Notes: generated by a model from the letters alone, not told the origin. Shown: positions 18,032-31,582, counted from the stretch's first letter. The stretch: 37,908 nt of DNA from Lachnospiraceae bacterium (GCA_017548765.1 JAFYZH010000102.1:1-37908); one strand, 5' to 3'. A program made the numbers and translations.

Positions 18032-18676
18032 ATGAAGATTATCATGTTAGGCGCCCCCGGCGCGGGAAAAGGCACTCAGGCTAAGCTGATCGCCGATCAG
18101 TATCAGATCCCGCACATCTCTACCGGTGACATTTTCCGTGCGAACATCAAGAACGGAACCGAACTCGGTAAGAAAGCAAAATCATACATGGATCAGGGAC
18201 TCCTGGTTCCGGACGAGCTGGTAGTCGACCTCGTTGTCGATCGCGTTGCACAGGATGACTGTGAAAACGGCTACGTTCTGGACGGTTTCCCCAGAACCAT
18301 TCCGCAGGCTACGGCACTCGATGAAGCCCTGATCAAAAAGGGAACCGGCATCGACTACGCGCTGAACGTTGACGTTCCGGATGAGAACATCATCCGCCGC
18401 ATGTCCGGCCGCCGCGCTTGTGTAAATTGTGGTGCTACGTACCATATTGTCCACATCCCGACAAAAGTTGAGGGCATCTGCGATCGTTGCGGCAGCGAGC
18501 TGATCCTTCGCGACGACGATAAGCCCGAGACGGTTCAGAAGCGTTTGAACGTTTACCACGAGCAGACGCAGCCGCTGATCGACTATTATTCGAAGGCAGG
18601 TATCCTGGTTTCCGTTGACGGAACGAAGGACATGATGGAGGTTTTCGCCGACATCGAGAAGATCCTGGGCGAATGA
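18032..18676 (+). CDS. adk: Adenylate kinase, zinc-containing
   Basis: Adenylate kinase interconverts ATP plus AMP with two ADP in the cytoplasm. The product has 214 residues from ATG 18032, with the P-loop GAPGAGKGT (7-15), the AMP-site region DGFPRT (84-89) and a LID domain bearing Cys130, Cys133, Cys150 and Cys153, the structural zinc site of Gram-positive enzymes. TAGGAGAG precedes this ATG. An in-frame ATG at 18002 lies on the flank of the hairpin and would add ten atypical residues before the beta-strand of the P-loop. Confidence 0.97.
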   Translation: MKIIMLGAPGAGKGTQAKLIADQYQIPHISTGDIFRANIKNGTELGKKAKSYMDQGLLVPDELVVDLVVDRVAQDDCENGYVLDGFPRTIPQATALDEALIKKGTGIDYALNVDVPDENIIRRMSGRRACVNCGATYHIVHIPTKVEGICDRCGSELILRDDDKPETVQKRLNVYHEQTQPLIDYYSKAGILVSVDGTKDMMEVFADIEKILGE

Positions 18677-18700
18677 TCTCGCGGCTATTAGGAGTTTAGA

Positions 18701-19459
18701 ATGGCAATTTCAATCAAATCAACGCAGGAGATCGAGTACATGCGCGAGGCAGGAAGACTGCTGGCGCTGGTGCATCAGACGATGGCACAGGAGTTGAAGC
18801 CCGGAATGTCGACCTACCAGATCGACAAGATCGGCGAAGAAGCGATCCGCAGTTTCGGCTGCATTCCTTCTTTTCTGAATTATAACGGCTTCCCCGCTTC
18901 CATCTGCATTTCGGTCAATGATGTCATTATCCATGGCATTCCGAGTAAGAAGCATTTCGTCAAGGAGGGCGACATCGTCAGCCTGGACGCAGGCCTCATC
19001 TATCACGGCTACCACGCGGATGCAGCGCGTACCCTTGCGGTCGGCGAGATCTCCGAGGAAGCGAAGAAGTTGATCGAGGTAACTGAGAGAAGCTTCTTCG
19101 AAGGAATCAAGTTCGCGAAAGCGGGCGGCTTCCTTCACGACATTTCCGCAGGTGTTGAGAATTATGTAAAACCGTTTGGCTACGGCATTGTCCGTGAGTA
19201 TACGGGCCACGGCGTCGGATCGCATTTGCATGAGGATCCCGCGGTGCCGAATTACAAGCCGATCGGACGCGGACCGAAGCTTCGCGCAGGCATGACGCTT
19301 GCCGTTGAACCGATGATCAACATCGGAACACACCGCATCAAACAGCTGGATGACGGCTGGACGGTGAAGACGGCGGACGGTTCGCTTTCCGCACACTATG
19401 AGAATACGATCCTCATCACAGATGGTGAGCCTGAGATTCTCACGCTGTTAAAGGCGTAA
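18701..19459 (+). CDS. map: Methionine aminopeptidase, type I
   Basis: It removes the initiator Met from nascent proteins. The product has 252 residues, the usual type Ia length without an N-terminal zinc finger. The metal ligands are Asp96, Asp107, His170, Glu203 and Glu234, with His78 as the substrate-site His. It follows adk by 24 bases with a TAGGAG site. Confidence 0.97.
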   Translation: MAISIKSTQEIEYMREAGRLLALVHQTMAQELKPGMSTYQIDKIGEEAIRSFGCIPSFLNYNGFPASICISVNDVIIHGIPSKKHFVKEGDIVSLDAGLIYHGYHADAARTLAVGEISEEAKKLIEVTERSFFEGIKFAKAGGFLHDISAGVENYVKPFGYGIVREYTGHGVGSHLHEDPAVPNYKPIGRGPKLRAGMTLAVEPMINIGTHRIKQLDDGWTVKTADGSLSAHYENTILITDGEPEILTLLKA

Positions 19460-19471
19460 AGGGTGTCATTT

Positions 19472-19777
19472 ATGACGACGTTTTCTCTGGGCGACTTGGT
19501 AATATCCCTACGTGGGCGCGACACCCGTACGATCTACATGGTACTGGGGCAGGATGCAAAAGGGCGCATATGTGTCAGCGATGGCAGGTATCACCCGTTG
19601 CAGAAACCGAAAGCCAAAAATCCGAAACATCTTAAAAAGGTGCGGACGGAGGTCTTAAACGCGGGTGGCGCGCCGATGCAGAACGAGAACATCAAGGCGG
19701 CCATAAAACAGTTTCGGAAAACCGAAACGTTTACACTCATTTCAGGAGGTAAGAATGTCGAAAGCGGACATTATTGA
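19472..19777 (+). CDS. KOW-domain RNA-binding protein (L14e-like)
   Basis: Clostridia commonly carry a small protein of this kind between map and infA. It has 101 residues from ATG 19472, beginning [23 protein letters not shown], a KOW/SH3-like beta-barrel, followed by a Lys-rich stretch ([16 protein letters not shown]) fit for RNA. The exact role is unknown; ribosome association is inferred from context. A GTG at 19463 would add three residues and lies within the AAAGGGTG binding site. Its 3' end overlaps infA by 23 bases. Confidence 0.85.
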   Translation: MTTFSLGDLVISLRGRDTRTIYMVLGQDAKGRICVSDGRYHPLQKPKAKNPKHLKKVRTEVLNAGGAPMQNENIKAAIKQFRKTETFTLISGGKNVESGHY

Positions 19778-19973
19778 AATTGAAGGAACGGTAATCGAAA
19801 AACTTCCCAACGCAACCTTCCAGGTTGAATTGGCAAACGGTCATCAGGTACTTGCGTACATCAGCGGAAAGCTTCGTATGAATTATATTCGTATTCTTCC
19901 GGGCGATACCGTGACCATCGAACTGTCACCCTACGATTTGTCTAAGGGCAGGATCATTTGGAGAGAGAAGTAA
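19755..19973 (+). CDS. infA: Translation initiation factor IF-1
   Basis: IF-1 occupies the A site during initiation. The product has 72 residues, the exact family length, beginning [19 protein letters not shown] and containing the OB-fold core [28 protein letters not shown] precedes the start. It is the last gene before a new promoter and so closes the spc-operon segment. Confidence 0.98.
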   Translation: MSKADIIEIEGTVIEKLPNATFQVELANGHQVLAYISGKLRMNYIRILPGDTVTIELSPYDLSKGRIIWREK

Positions 19974-19999
19974 GTCTTCAAAATCCTTTAAAGTTTTGC

Positions 20000-20029
20000 T
20001 TGACAAAGCAATTTTGTATGTGGTATGAT
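20000..20029 (+). promoter_or_regulatory. Promoter of the alpha operon
   Basis: A perfect -35 TTGACA (20000-20005), an 18-bp spacer and an extended -10 (TGG TATGAT, 20021-20029). It lies 26 bases after infA with no terminator between, so the alpha operon gets both read-through and its own transcription. Confidence 0.88.
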
Positions 20030-20034
20030 AGATA

Positions 20035-20194
20035 ACGCTGTTCGAGTCTGAGAGGGGATAGTGTCCCCTTTTGGCCGGAAATTCCGCGGGGCGGGGTTAG
20101 CAGCGTGGCGCAAATCGATCAAGTTTTCCGGCTCCGCCGGAGAACGGGTAATCGTCTCATTTGGGACGGATCAGGACGAAAGGAGGATGTGGCT
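20035..20194 (+). promoter_or_regulatory. Structured leader upstream of rpmJ
   Basis: About 160 nt between the promoter and the rpmJ ATG. Four helices can be drawn: ACGCTG (20035-20040) pairing with CAGCGT (20101-20106); an 8-bp hairpin 20051-20071; a 9-bp hairpin 20124-20144 with a UCC loop; and CGTCTC/GGGACG 20153-20168. The last lies just before AAGGAGG. An open frame in phase with rpmJ starts at GTG 20105 but I treat it as leader. Confidence 0.6.
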
Positions 20195-20308
20195 ATGAAA
20201 GTAAGAGCATCTGTAAAGCCTATTTGCGAGAAGTGCAAAGTTATCAAGAGAAAAGGCAGCATTCGTATTATTTGCGAGAACCCTAAGCATAAGCAGAGAC
20301 AGGGTTGA
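20195..20308 (+). CDS. rpmJ: 50S ribosomal protein L36, zinc-binding type
   Basis: L36 (bL36) is a tiny zinc-ribbon protein of the 50S subunit. With ATG 20195 it has 37 residues, the family norm: [20 protein letters not shown] and a tail ending KHKQRQG. Cys11, Cys14, Cys27 and His32 form the zinc site, so it is the C+ form. AAGGAGG precedes the start. Confidence 0.97.
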   Translation: MKVRASVKPICEKCKVIKRKGSIRIICENPKHKQRQG

Positions 20309-20482
20309 TCTAAGTTTCATGAAGATCCCGGCGGAGTGATCCGCGGTATCGCGGGCGGACTGAACAGTCGGCTCGAATTATATGCGCTGTAAAAAGCGCA
20401 GACATTGTCCGCATCTGCGGACGTATCGTTCTATATAATAGGACGAAACAGAACACTAAATTTGAAAGATGGAGGTACACAC
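20309..20482 (+). other. Folded spacer between rpmJ and rpsM
   Basis: In these 174 nt there are four short hairpins in a row: GCGGA/TCCGC (20331-20344), GACT/AGTC (20358-20369), TGCGCT/AGCGCA (20383-20400) and GTCCGC/GCGGAC (about 20407-20422). A TATAAT at 20434-20439 lacks a matching -35, so a secondary promoter is possible but weak. GATGGAGGT precedes rpsM. Confidence 0.5.
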
Positions 20483-20851
20483 ATGGCTCGTATTTCAGGT
20501 GTAGATTTACCCAGAGAGAAGCGTGTTGAGATCGGTCTGACTTACATCTACGGTATCGGAAGAGTAAGTTCTAATCGTATCCTCGCGCAGGCGAATGTAA
20601 ATCCTGATACCCGCGTGAAGGATCTGACGGACGACGAAGTTGCCCGCATCCGTGACGTCATCGATGCTACACAGGTTGTAGAAGGTGATCTCAGACGTGA
20701 GGTAGCGCTGAACATCAAGAGATTGCAAGAGATCGGATGTTACAGAGGAATTCGTCACAGAAAGGGCTTGCCGGTTCGTGGTCAGAAGACTAAGACAAAT
20801 GCCAGAACCAGAAAAGGTCCTAAGAAGACAGTGGCTAACAAGAAGAAATAA
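20483..20851 (+). CDS. rpsM: 30S ribosomal protein S13
   Basis: S13 (uS13) bridges to the 50S subunit and touches the P-site tRNA. With ATG 20483 it has 122 residues, opening [21 protein letters not shown] and ending with [22 protein letters not shown] and a basic tail. An upstream in-frame start at 20405 would translate the folded spacer and is rejected. Confidence 0.98.
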   Translation: MARISGVDLPREKRVEIGLTYIYGIGRVSSNRILAQANVNPDTRVKDLTDDEVARIRDVIDATQVVEGDLRREVALNIKRLQEIGCYRGIRHRKGLPVRGQKTKTNARTRKGPKKTVANKKK

Positions 20852-20888
20852 TTTAAGAAAGGACCCATAAGGGAGGTTAGTTTGTAAT

Positions 20889-21287
20889 ATGGCTAAGAAT
20901 GTGTCAGCAAAAAAGGTGACAAAAAAGCGTGTTAAGAAAAACGTTGAACGAGGACAAGCGCACATCCAGGCATCTTTCAACAACACCATCGTAACGTTGA
21001 CGGATACAATGGGCAATGCCATTTCATGGGCGAGTGCCGGTGGGCTTGGCTTTAGAGGTTCAAGGAAATCTACTCCTTATGCAGCTCAGATGGCAGCTGA
21101 AACTGCTGCAAAAGCAGCAATTCCGCATGGATTAAAGTCGGTAGATGTTATGGTTAAAGGACCTGGCTCAGGTAGAGAGGCAGCGATCCGCGCGCTTGCA
21201 GCGTGTGGTATCGAAGTAACAAGCATTCGTGATGTGACTCCGGTTCCTCACAATGGTTGTCGTCCACCCAAACGCAGAAGAGTTTAA
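20889..21287 (+). CDS. rpsK: 30S ribosomal protein S11
   Basis: S11 (uS11) forms part of the mRNA exit channel on the platform. The product has 132 residues with a Lys-rich N-terminus, then [18 protein letters not shown] and the C-terminal [18 protein letters not shown]. Confidence 0.98.
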   Translation: MAKNVSAKKVTKKRVKKNVERGQAHIQASFNNTIVTLTDTMGNAISWASAGGLGFRGSRKSTPYAAQMAAETAAKAAIPHGLKSVDVMVKGPGSGREAAIRALAACGIEVTSIRDVTPVPHNGCRPPKRRRV

Positions 21288-21302
21288 TTAGGAGGTGCTA
21301 CA

Positions 21303-21896
21303 GTGGCAGTCGATAGAGTTCCCGTATTAAAGAGATGCAGATCGTTAGATCTTGACCCTGTTTTCCTGGGTATTGACAAGAAGTCAAAAAGAACCCTGAA
21401 GAGAGCCAACAGAAAGATGAGCGAGTACGGCCAGCAGCTTCGTGAAAAGCAGAAGGCTAAGTTCATCTATGGTGTGTTGGAAAAACCTTTTAGAAATTAC
21501 TATACAAAGGCCAGCAAAATGAGAGGTATGGTCGGTGAAAACCTGATGATCCTCCTTGAGCGTAGAATTGATAACGTCATTTTCAGAATGGGCCTTGCAA
21601 GAACCAGAATGGAAGCAAGACAGATCGTTGACCACAAGCATGTTGCGATCAACGGTAAGGTAGTTAACATTCCTTCTATTTTGGTAAATGCCGGCGATAC
21701 GATCGAGATCGTAGAGAAGGCAAAGGATTCTCAGAGATATAAGAGCATCCTTGAGACCACCGGTTCCAGAATGGTTCCGGAGTGGCTTGAGGTAAATCAA
21801 GAGGCTTTGAGCGGCGTAGTTAAGTCATTACCGTCGAGAGAGATGATCGACGTTCCCGTCGATGAGATGCTTATAGTCGAGTTGTACTCCAAGTAA
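21303..21896 (+). CDS. rpsD: 30S ribosomal protein S4
   Basis: S4 (uS4) begins 16S assembly and in several bacteria regulates its own synthesis. The product has 197 residues from a GTG start after TTAGGAGGT. The N-terminal segment has a single Cys (CRSLDLDP), so it is the zinc-free form. The S4 RNA-binding domain shows RRIDNVIFRMGLARTRMEARQIV. In this genome it sits inside the alpha operon, unlike B. subtilis where it is separate. Confidence 0.98.
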   Translation: MAVDRVPVLKRCRSLDLDPVFLGIDKKSKRTLKRANRKMSEYGQQLREKQKAKFIYGVLEKPFRNYYTKASKMRGMVGENLMILLERRIDNVIFRMGLARTRMEARQIVDHKHVAINGKVVNIPSILVNAGDTIEIVEKAKDSQRYKSILETTGSRMVPEWLEVNQEALSGVVKSLPSREMIDVPVDEMLIVELYSK

Positions 21897-21953
21897 TAAT
21901 TTATTCGGAGCGACATTCAGTATGGTATTCCCGCTAAAGGAGGGCTTAATCAT

Positions 21954-22910
21954 ATGTTAGATTTTCAAAAGCCAAAGATTGAAATCGTTGAGTTATCCGA
22001 AGATAAGAAATACGGCAAGTTTGTAGTTGAGCCTCTGGAGAGAGGTTACGGAACTACACTCGGCAATTCACTCAGAAGAATTATGCTGTCTTCCCTTCCC
22101 GGCGCTGCAGTAAGCTCCGTGAAGATCGACGGCGTAAAGCATGAGTTCAGTTCCATCCCCGGCGTTAAAGAGGATGTGACTGAGATCATTTTGAACATCA
22201 AGAGTCTCGCTATTCGCGCAAACAGCGATTTCACGGATCCGATCGTCGGATACGTTGAGGCTGAGGGCGAGTGCGTTGTTACAGCGGCTGATATCCAGTT
22301 CGGTTCCGAGATCGAGATCGTTAATAAGGATGCAGTCATCGCTCACCTGAGCGGCGGTAAGGATACACGTTTGTTCATGGAACTTACCGTAACGAAGGGC
22401 AGAGGCTATGTCAGCGCAGAGAAGAATAAGCAGAACTCCGGCATCGGTGTGATCGCCGTAGATTCCATCTACACCCCGATCGAGCGCGTGAACATGTCCG
22501 TAGAGGATACACGTGTAGGTCAGGTTACGGATTATGACAAGCTTACATTGGACGTTTACACCAACGGAACGCTTGCTCCCGAAGATGCGATCAGCCTTGC
22601 GGCAAAGGTGCTCAGCGAACATCTGAATTTGTTTATCGACCTCTCAGAGAACACCAAGTCCATGGATATCATGGTAGAGCCTGAGAGCAATGAAAAAGTT
22701 AAAGTTCTGGAAATGAACATTGACGAGTTGGAGTTATCCGTTCGTGCTTACAACTGCTTGAAGAGAGCAGGCATCAACACGGTGGAAGAACTTACGAACC
22801 GCACACCCGAGGATATGATGAAGGTCCGCAACCTGGGCCGCAAGTCCCTCGAGGAAGTTCTTGCAAAGTTGGAAGAACTCGGTTTGAAGCTCAATTCCGG
22901 TGAGGACTAA
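21954..22910 (+). CDS. rpoA: RNA polymerase alpha subunit
   Basis: The alpha dimer nucleates RNA polymerase assembly and its C-terminal domain binds UP elements and activators. The product has 318 residues: an N-terminal domain with [20 protein letters not shown] and a complete C-terminal domain with [20 protein letters not shown] and [20 protein letters not shown] precedes the ATG. Confidence 0.98.
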   Translation: MLDFQKPKIEIVELSEDKKYGKFVVEPLERGYGTTLGNSLRRIMLSSLPGAAVSSVKIDGVKHEFSSIPGVKEDVTEIILNIKSLAIRANSDFTDPIVGYVEAEGECVVTAADIQFGSEIEIVNKDAVIAHLSGGKDTRLFMELTVTKGRGYVSAEKNKQNSGIGVIAVDSIYTPIERVNMSVEDTRVGQVTDYDKLTLDVYTNGTLAPEDAISLAAKVLSEHLNLFIDLSENTKSMDIMVEPESNEKVKVLEMNIDELELSVRAYNCLKRAGINTVEELTNRTPEDMMKVRNLGRKSLEEVLAKLEELGLKLNSGED

Positions 22911-22994
22911 AGCACGTAAAGACATACGCTTGTGTACAAAGTACATGTGCGATACGCGCTGTGACAGCGCATATGACATGGAGGTAAAATTACA

Positions 22995-23531
22995 ATGGCA
23001 GGTTATAGAAAACTTAGCAGAACCAGCAGCCAGAGAAAGGCGCTGCTTAGAAATCAGGTAACCAACCTTTTGTATCGCGGTAAGATCGTGACCACCGAAG
23101 CTAAGGCTAAGGAAGTTCAGAAGATCGCTGAAGGAATTATCGCTCTGGCCGTTAAGGAAAGAGATAATTACGATACCGTGACCGTTACTACCAAAGTTCC
23201 GCGTAAGGATAAAGACGGCAAGAACGTTAAGCAGGTAGTTGATGGTAAGAAGGTTACCGTATTCGACGACGTAACAAAAGAGATCAAAAAGGATAAGGCT
23301 TCCAGACTGCATGCCAGAAGACAGATGCTGAAGGTATTCACCAAGGTTACATCTACTCCGGCAGAAGCTGCAGGTAAGAAGAAGGGCACAAAGGTTATCG
23401 ATATGCCCGCGAAGATGTTCGACGACATCGCTCCTAAGTACGCAAACCGCAACGGCGGTTACACCCGTATCGTAAAGATCGGTCAGCGTAAGGGTGATGC
23501 TGCGATGGAAGTTCTTCTTGAGCTCGTTTAA
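22995..23531 (+). CDS. rplQ: 50S ribosomal protein L17, enlarged
   Basis: L17 (bL17) is near the tunnel exit. The N-terminal block GYRKLSRTSSQRKALLRNQVTNLL and the C-terminal NRNGGYTRIVKIGQRKGDAAMEVLLEL are standard, but the protein has 178 residues against about 115-130 in most bacteria. The extra material lies near residues 57-135: a charged segment with KDKDGKNVKQVVDGKKVTVF and a second KKKGTK-containing part. Enlarged L17 proteins are, to my knowledge, common in Lachnospiraceae. It ends the alpha operon. Confidence 0.96.
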   Translation: MAGYRKLSRTSSQRKALLRNQVTNLLYRGKIVTTEAKAKEVQKIAEGIIALAVKERDNYDTVTVTTKVPRKDKDGKNVKQVVDGKKVTVFDDVTKEIKKDKASRLHARRQMLKVFTKVTSTPAEAAGKKKGTKVIDMPAKMFDDIAPKYANRNGGYTRIVKIGQRKGDAAMEVLLELV

Positions 23532-23546
23532 TTAATTATCTGACGG

Positions 23547-23563
23547 ACCCGCAAGCGGGTTTT
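23547..23563 (+). terminator. Short hairpin with T-run after rplQ
   Basis: ACCCG/CGGGT stem (23547-23551 with 23556-23560), CAAG loop and TTTTC directly after. Short on its own; it probably acts together with the larger hairpin 15 bases downstream. Confidence 0.6.
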
Positions 23564-23577
23564 CTCAGCAGAAAGCT

Positions 23578-23632
23578 CCGCCTGTTGTTGTGTGAACAGC
23601 ACAATGACGGGCGGTTTGCATTTTAAATTTTC
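23578..23632 (+). terminator. Main terminator of the alpha operon
   Basis: A 15-bp uninterrupted stem with three G-U pairs (23578-23592 with 23600-23614), a seven-base loop and a T-rich tail (TTTGCATTTTAAATTTT). It lies 47 bases after the rplQ stop and just before the rpoB promoter. Confidence 0.8.
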
Positions 23633-23656
23633 GATATCGAACTTTGCAAAATGTTG

Positions 23657-23685
23657 TTGACATCTTGACAAATATATGATATGAT
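23657..23685 (+). promoter_or_regulatory. Promoter of rpoBC
   Basis: Perfect -35 TTGACA (23657-23662), 17-bp spacer and -10 TATGAT (23680-23685). Both boxes are partly duplicated: a second TTGACA at 23665-23670 and an overlapping TATGAT at 23675-23680, but only the stated pair is correctly spaced. The start should be near 23692. Confidence 0.9.
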
Positions 23686-23689
23686 GGTC

Positions 23690-23800
23690 GGTGCATTATC
23701 ATGGATGCATAGGCACTATTATGCGCTTTTTTAGGAAAAACGCGTGCCTTTCATCCCGAAATGCACCTATTTTTATTGAAAAGCAGGGGTAAAGACGTCC
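23690..23800 (+). promoter_or_regulatory. Structured rpoB leader
   Basis: About 110 nt. GGTGCAT (23690-23696) can pair with ATGCACC (23761-23767), closing a domain that holds a hairpin built from GGCAC/GTGCC (23712-23716 with 23744-23748), GCG/CGC and TTTTT/AAAAA. The closing helix is followed by TATTTTTATT, so it has a terminator-like look. Attenuation of rpoBC is possible but unproven. Confidence 0.55.
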
Positions 23801-26800
23801 ATGGAGAAAAACAGATTTCGACCGATACAATCGGGTAAGAACGTAAGAATGAGTTATTCGAGACAGAAGGATGTTCTTGATATGCCGAATTTCATAGAGA
23901 TCCAGAAGGATTCCTATAACTGGTTTATCAAGGAAGGCCTGGCAGAAGTATTCCGCGACATTTCACCGATCGAAGATCATGGTGGAAAGTTGAAACTTAT
24001 CTTCGGTGACTTCAGGCTTTGCTATGAGGATATAAAATATACGATCGACGAGTGTAAGGAGCGCGATGCTACATATTCCGTTCCGCTTCGTGTCGACGTA
24101 AGCCTCGAGCACATCGACGAGGACGGAAACAAGCCTCTCGTAACGGTTAATTCCGTATACATGGGTGACCTCCCCTTGATGAATGACACCGGTTCTTTCG
24201 TTATCAACGGCGCTGAGCGTGTTATCGTTAGCCAGTTGGTACGTTCCCCGGGTATCTACTATGATATCGCAAAAGATAAGGCAGGAAAGCCGTTATTCAC
24301 TTCCCAGGTGATCCCGAACCGTGGTGCCTGGTTGGAGTATGAGACGGATTCCAACGACGTATTCTACGTACGTGTAGACCGTACCCGTAAGGTTCCGGTA
24401 ACCGTATTCCTGCGTGCGCTCGGTGTAGGTACGAACGAAGAGATCCTCGATATGTTCGGACCGGAGCCGAAGCTCCTCGCAACCTTCGAGAAGGACCCGT
24501 CCGATTCCCGTGAGCGTGGTCTTTTGGAACTGTATAAGAAGATCCGTCCGGGTGAGCCGCTCAGCGTAGACAGTGCAGATTCACTGCTTCGCGGTATGCT
24601 CTTCGACGTACGTCGTTACGATCTCGCTAAGGTCGGCCGTTATAAGTTCAACAAGAAGCTGAATTTCCGCTTCCGTTTGGCAGAGCAGGTGCTCGCTGAA
24701 GATGTCATTGACCAGACCACAGGTGAGGTTCTGGCAGAGGCAGGCACCGTTCTGACCCGTAATTCTGCAGAAGCTCTGCAGGATGCAGGTGTTCCTTTCG
24801 TATTTGTAAAGACCGATGAGCACGGTGAGGAGAAGAAGGTTAAGATCCTCTCCAACATGATGGTAGATCCGAATAAGCATCTGCCGTTCGATGCTGCTGA
24901 GGTTGGCATCACTGAGAAAGTATACTATCCGGTACTTCAGGAGATCCTGGCTATGGGTCTCGAGGGCGAAGAGCTCAAGGAAGTCGTTAAGCAGAACCTG
25001 TCCCGTCTGGTTCCGAAGCATGTAACACCGGAAGACATCTTTGCTTCCATCAACTACTGCATGCATCTGGAGTACGGCATCGGTAAGAAGGACGACATCG
25101 ATCACCTCGGTAATCGTCGTATCCGTGCTGTCGGCGAGCTGCTGCAGAACCAGTACCGCATCGGTTTCTCCCGTATGGAGCGTGTCGTACGTGAGCGTAT
25201 GGCTACCCAGTCCAACGACGAGCTGACCGCGCAGTCCCTGATCAACATCAAGCCCGTGACCGCGGCAGTGAAGGAGTTCTTCGGAAGTTCCCAGCTGTCC
25301 CAGTTCATGGATCAGAATAACCCTCTGGCAGAGCTTACGCATAAGCGTCGTCTGTCAGCCCTCGGTCCCGGCGGTCTGTCCCGTGACCGTGCAGGTTTCG
25401 AGGTCCGCGACGTACACTACACACACTACGGTCGTATGTGCCCCATTGAGACCCCTGAAGGCCCGAACATCGGTCTGATCAACTCTCTGGCATCTTACGC
25501 CCGTATCAACGAGTACGGCTTCGTAGAGGCTCCGTACCGTATCGTAGATAAGTCCGATCCGGAGAACCCGGTCGTAACCGATCAGATCGAGTATCTGACC
25601 GCGGACGAAGAGGACGACTACTTCGTAGCACAGGCGAATGAGCCCCTCGATGAGGAAGGCCATTTCATCAATAAAAACGTATCCGGTCGTTGGCGTGAGG
25701 ATACCATTCAGATCAGCCGTAAGAACGTAGACCGTATGGACGTTTCCCCGAAGATGCTTTTCTCCGTTGCAACATCCATGATCCCGTTCCTGCAGAACGA
25801 CGATGCGAACCGTGCCCTCATGGGTTCGAACATGCAGCGTCAGGCCGTTCCGCTTATGGTGACCGAATCTCCTGCCATCGGTACAGGTATGGAGCATAAG
25901 GCAGCCGTTGACTCCGGTGTTTGCGTAGTTTCTAAGAGCGCCGGCGTGATCGAGCGTTCCTCTTCCGAGATGATCACTCTCCGCAGAGATTCGGACGGTG
26001 AGATCGAGAAGTACATGCTTCAGAAGTTTAAGAGAAGCAACCAGAGCAACTGCTACAACCAGCGCCCCATCGTATTTGCAGGCGACCATGTAGAGGCAGG
26101 CGACGTTCTCGCTGACGGCCCTTCTACCTGCAACGGTGAGATCGCCCTCGGTAAGAACCCTCTCATCGGTTTCATGACCTGGGAAGGTTACAACTACGAG
26201 GATGCCGTTCTGCTCAGTGAGAAGTTGGTTCAGGATGATGTTTACACATCCATTCATATTGAGGAATACGAGACCGAAGCACGTGAGACGAAGCTCGGTA
26301 GCGAAGAGATCACCCGCGACGTTCCCGGTGTCGGCGATGAAGCCCTGAAAGACCTGGACGACAACGGTATCATCCGCATCGGTGCAGAGGTACGTGCCGG
26401 AGACATCCTGGTAGGTAAGGTTACCCCTAAGGGCGAGACCGAGCTTACCGCAGAGGAGAGACTCCTTCGTGCCATCTTCGGTGAGAAGGCACGTGAGGTT
26501 CGTGATACCTCCCTTAAGGTTCCGCACGGAGCTTACGGTACCGTCGTTGACGCGAAGGTATTCACCCGTGAGAATTGCGACGACCTGTCGCCGGGCGTAA
26601 CCAAGACTGTCCGCATCTACATTGCCCAGAAGAGAAAGATCTCCGTCGGCGATAAGATGGCCGGACGTCACGGTAACAAGGGTGTCGTTTCCCGTGTACT
26701 TCCTGTAGAAGACATGCCTTTCCTTCCGAACGGTCGTCCGCTCGATATCGTGCTGAACCCGCTCGGCGTTCCTTCCCGAATGAACGTAGGACAGGTACTT

Positions 26801-27679
26801 GAGATCCATCTGTCGCTTGCGGCGAAGGCTCTCGGCTTCGACATTTCCACACCGGTATTCGACGGTGCAAACGAAATCGACATTATGGACACTCTGGAGC
26901 TGGCAAATGATTATGTTAACTCCGAGTGGGAAGACTTCCAGAAGAAATATAAGGACACACTGAATAAAGAAGTTATGGATTATCTTGGTTCGCATCTGGA
27001 GCACAGAGAGCTCTGGAAGGGCGTTCCGATCTCCCGTGACGGTAAGGTTCAGCTTCGTGACGGTCGCACCGGCGAGATGTTCGACAGCCCGGTAACCATC
27101 GGCCACATGAACTACCTGAAACTGCACCACCTGGTAGACGATAAGATCCATGCACGTTCGACAGGTCCTTACTCACTCGTTACCCAGCAGCCGCTCGGTG
27201 GTAAAGCACAGTTCGGTGGCCAGCGTTTCGGTGAAATGGAGGTTTGGGCGCTCGAGGCTTATGGCGCCGCTTATACCTTGCAGGAGATCCTGACCGTTAA
27301 GTCCGATGATATCATCGGCCGTGTTAAGACCTACGAGGCGATCATCAAAGGCCTCAACATTCCTTCGGCCGGCATTCCCGAGTCGTTTAAGGTTCTGATC
27401 AAGGAACTCCAGTCCCTGGGTCTGGACGTACGTGTTCTCCGCGATGATAACACCGAAGTTAAGATCATGGACACCAGTGAGTTCAATCAGGACTTCCGTT
27501 CGGTAATGGAAGGCGATACTAAGTACCGCGAGAGCAGCCGCGATTTCGCAGCCGGCGGCTTCCAGACACAGCGGTTCAATCTTCAGGGAGACCTGGAGGA
27601 TGCGTCGGATGAAGATGAATACGATGACGACGAATTCGAAGACGAAGGTTTTGATGATTCAGAAGACGATTTTGAGTAG
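23801..27679 (+). CDS. rpoB: RNA polymerase beta subunit
   Basis: RpoB forms with RpoC the catalytic core of RNA polymerase. The product has 1292 residues with normal landmarks: [21 protein letters not shown] in the fork region, [24 protein letters not shown], and [15 protein letters not shown] near the active centre. Rifampicin-cluster positions equivalent to E. coli D516, H526 and S531 are Asp504, His514 and Ser519, all wild type, so susceptibility is expected from this gene. The last 28 residues (from 1265) are a strongly acidic tail. The ribosome binding site (AGGGGT) is weaker than in neighbouring genes. Confidence 0.98.
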   Translation: MEKNRFRPIQSGKNVRMSYSRQKDVLDMPNFIEIQKDSYNWFIKEGLAEVFRDISPIEDHGGKLKLIFGDFRLCYEDIKYTIDECKERDATYSVPLRVDVSLEHIDEDGNKPLVTVNSVYMGDLPLMNDTGSFVINGAERVIVSQLVRSPGIYYDIAKDKAGKPLFTSQVIPNRGAWLEYETDSNDVFYVRVDRTRKVPVTVFLRALGVGTNEEILDMFGPEPKLLATFEKDPSDSRERGLLELYKKIRPGEPLSVDSADSLLRGMLFDVRRYDLAKVGRYKFNKKLNFRFRLAEQVLAEDVIDQTTGEVLAEAGTVLTRNSAEALQDAGVPFVFVKTDEHGEEKKVKILSNMMVDPNKHLPFDAAEVGITEKVYYPVLQEILAMGLEGEELKEVVKQNLSRLVPKHVTPEDIFASINYCMHLEYGIGKKDDIDHLGNRRIRAVGELLQNQYRIGFSRMERVVRERMATQSNDELTAQSLINIKPVTAAVKEFFGSSQLSQFMDQNNPLAELTHKRRLSALGPGGLSRDRAGFEVRDVHYTHYGRMCPIETPEGPNIGLINSLASYARINEYGFVEAPYRIVDKSDPENPVVTDQIEYLTADEEDDYFVAQANEPLDEEGHFINKNVSGRWREDTIQISRKNVDRMDVSPKMLFSVATSMIPFLQNDDANRALMGSNMQRQAVPLMVTESPAIGTGMEHKAAVDSGVCVVSKSAGVIERSSSEMITLRRDSDGEIEKYMLQKFKRSNQSNCYNQRPIVFAGDHVEAGDVLADGPSTCNGEIALGKNPLIGFMTWEGYNYEDAVLLSEKLVQDDVYTSIHIEEYETEARETKLGSEEITRDVPGVGDEALKDLDDNGIIRIGAEVRAGDILVGKVTPKGETELTAEERLLRAIFGEKAREVRDTSLKVPHGAYGTVVDAKVFTRENCDDLSPGVTKTVRIYIAQKRKISVGDKMAGRHGNKGVVSRVLPVEDMPFLPNGRPLDIVLNPLGVPSRMNVGQVLEIHLSLAAKALGFDISTPVFDGANEIDIMDTLELANDYVNSEWEDFQKKYKDTLNKEVMDYLGSHLEHRELWKGVPISRDGKVQLRDGRTGEMFDSPVTIGHMNYLKLHHLVDDKIHARSTGPYSLVTQQPLGGKAQFGGQRFGEMEVWALEAYGAAYTLQEILTVKSDDIIGRVKTYEAIIKGLNIPSAGIPESFKVLIKELQSLGLDVRVLRDDNTEVKIMDTSEFNQDFRSVMEGDTKYRESSRDFAAGGFQTQRFNLQGDLEDASDEDEYDDDEFEDEGFDDSEDDFE

Positions 27680-27693
27680 GGAGGACAGCCACC

Positions 27694-31506
<3,813 letters not shown>

Positions 31507-31513
31507 TCAAAGG

Positions 31514-31550
31514 AAAACGGCCATCGCCCGAAAGAGCGGTGGCCGTTTTT
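31514..31550 (+). terminator. Terminator of rpoBC
   Basis: A 14-bp stem (31514-31527 with 31536-31549, one T-G pair) with loop CCGAAAGA and a T5 run at 31546-31550. The stem begins seven bases after the rpoC stop. Confidence 0.95.
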
Positions 31551-31552
31551 GC

Positions 31553-31582
31553 TTGACGAAACAGAGAGTTTTCGGGTAAAAT
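31553..31582 (+). promoter_or_regulatory. Promoter of citrate synthase gene
   Basis: -35 TTGACG (31553-31558), 18-bp spacer and -10 TAAAAT (31577-31582), starting three bases after the rpoC terminator. The leader of about 84 nt contains a GTTCGC/GCGAAC hairpin (31636-31650). Confidence 0.75.

Noticed and set aside
20105-20194. N-terminal extension of L36 by 30 residues
   Set aside because: The extension is encoded by the folded leader, and the 37-residue form is the family length with its own AAGGAGG.
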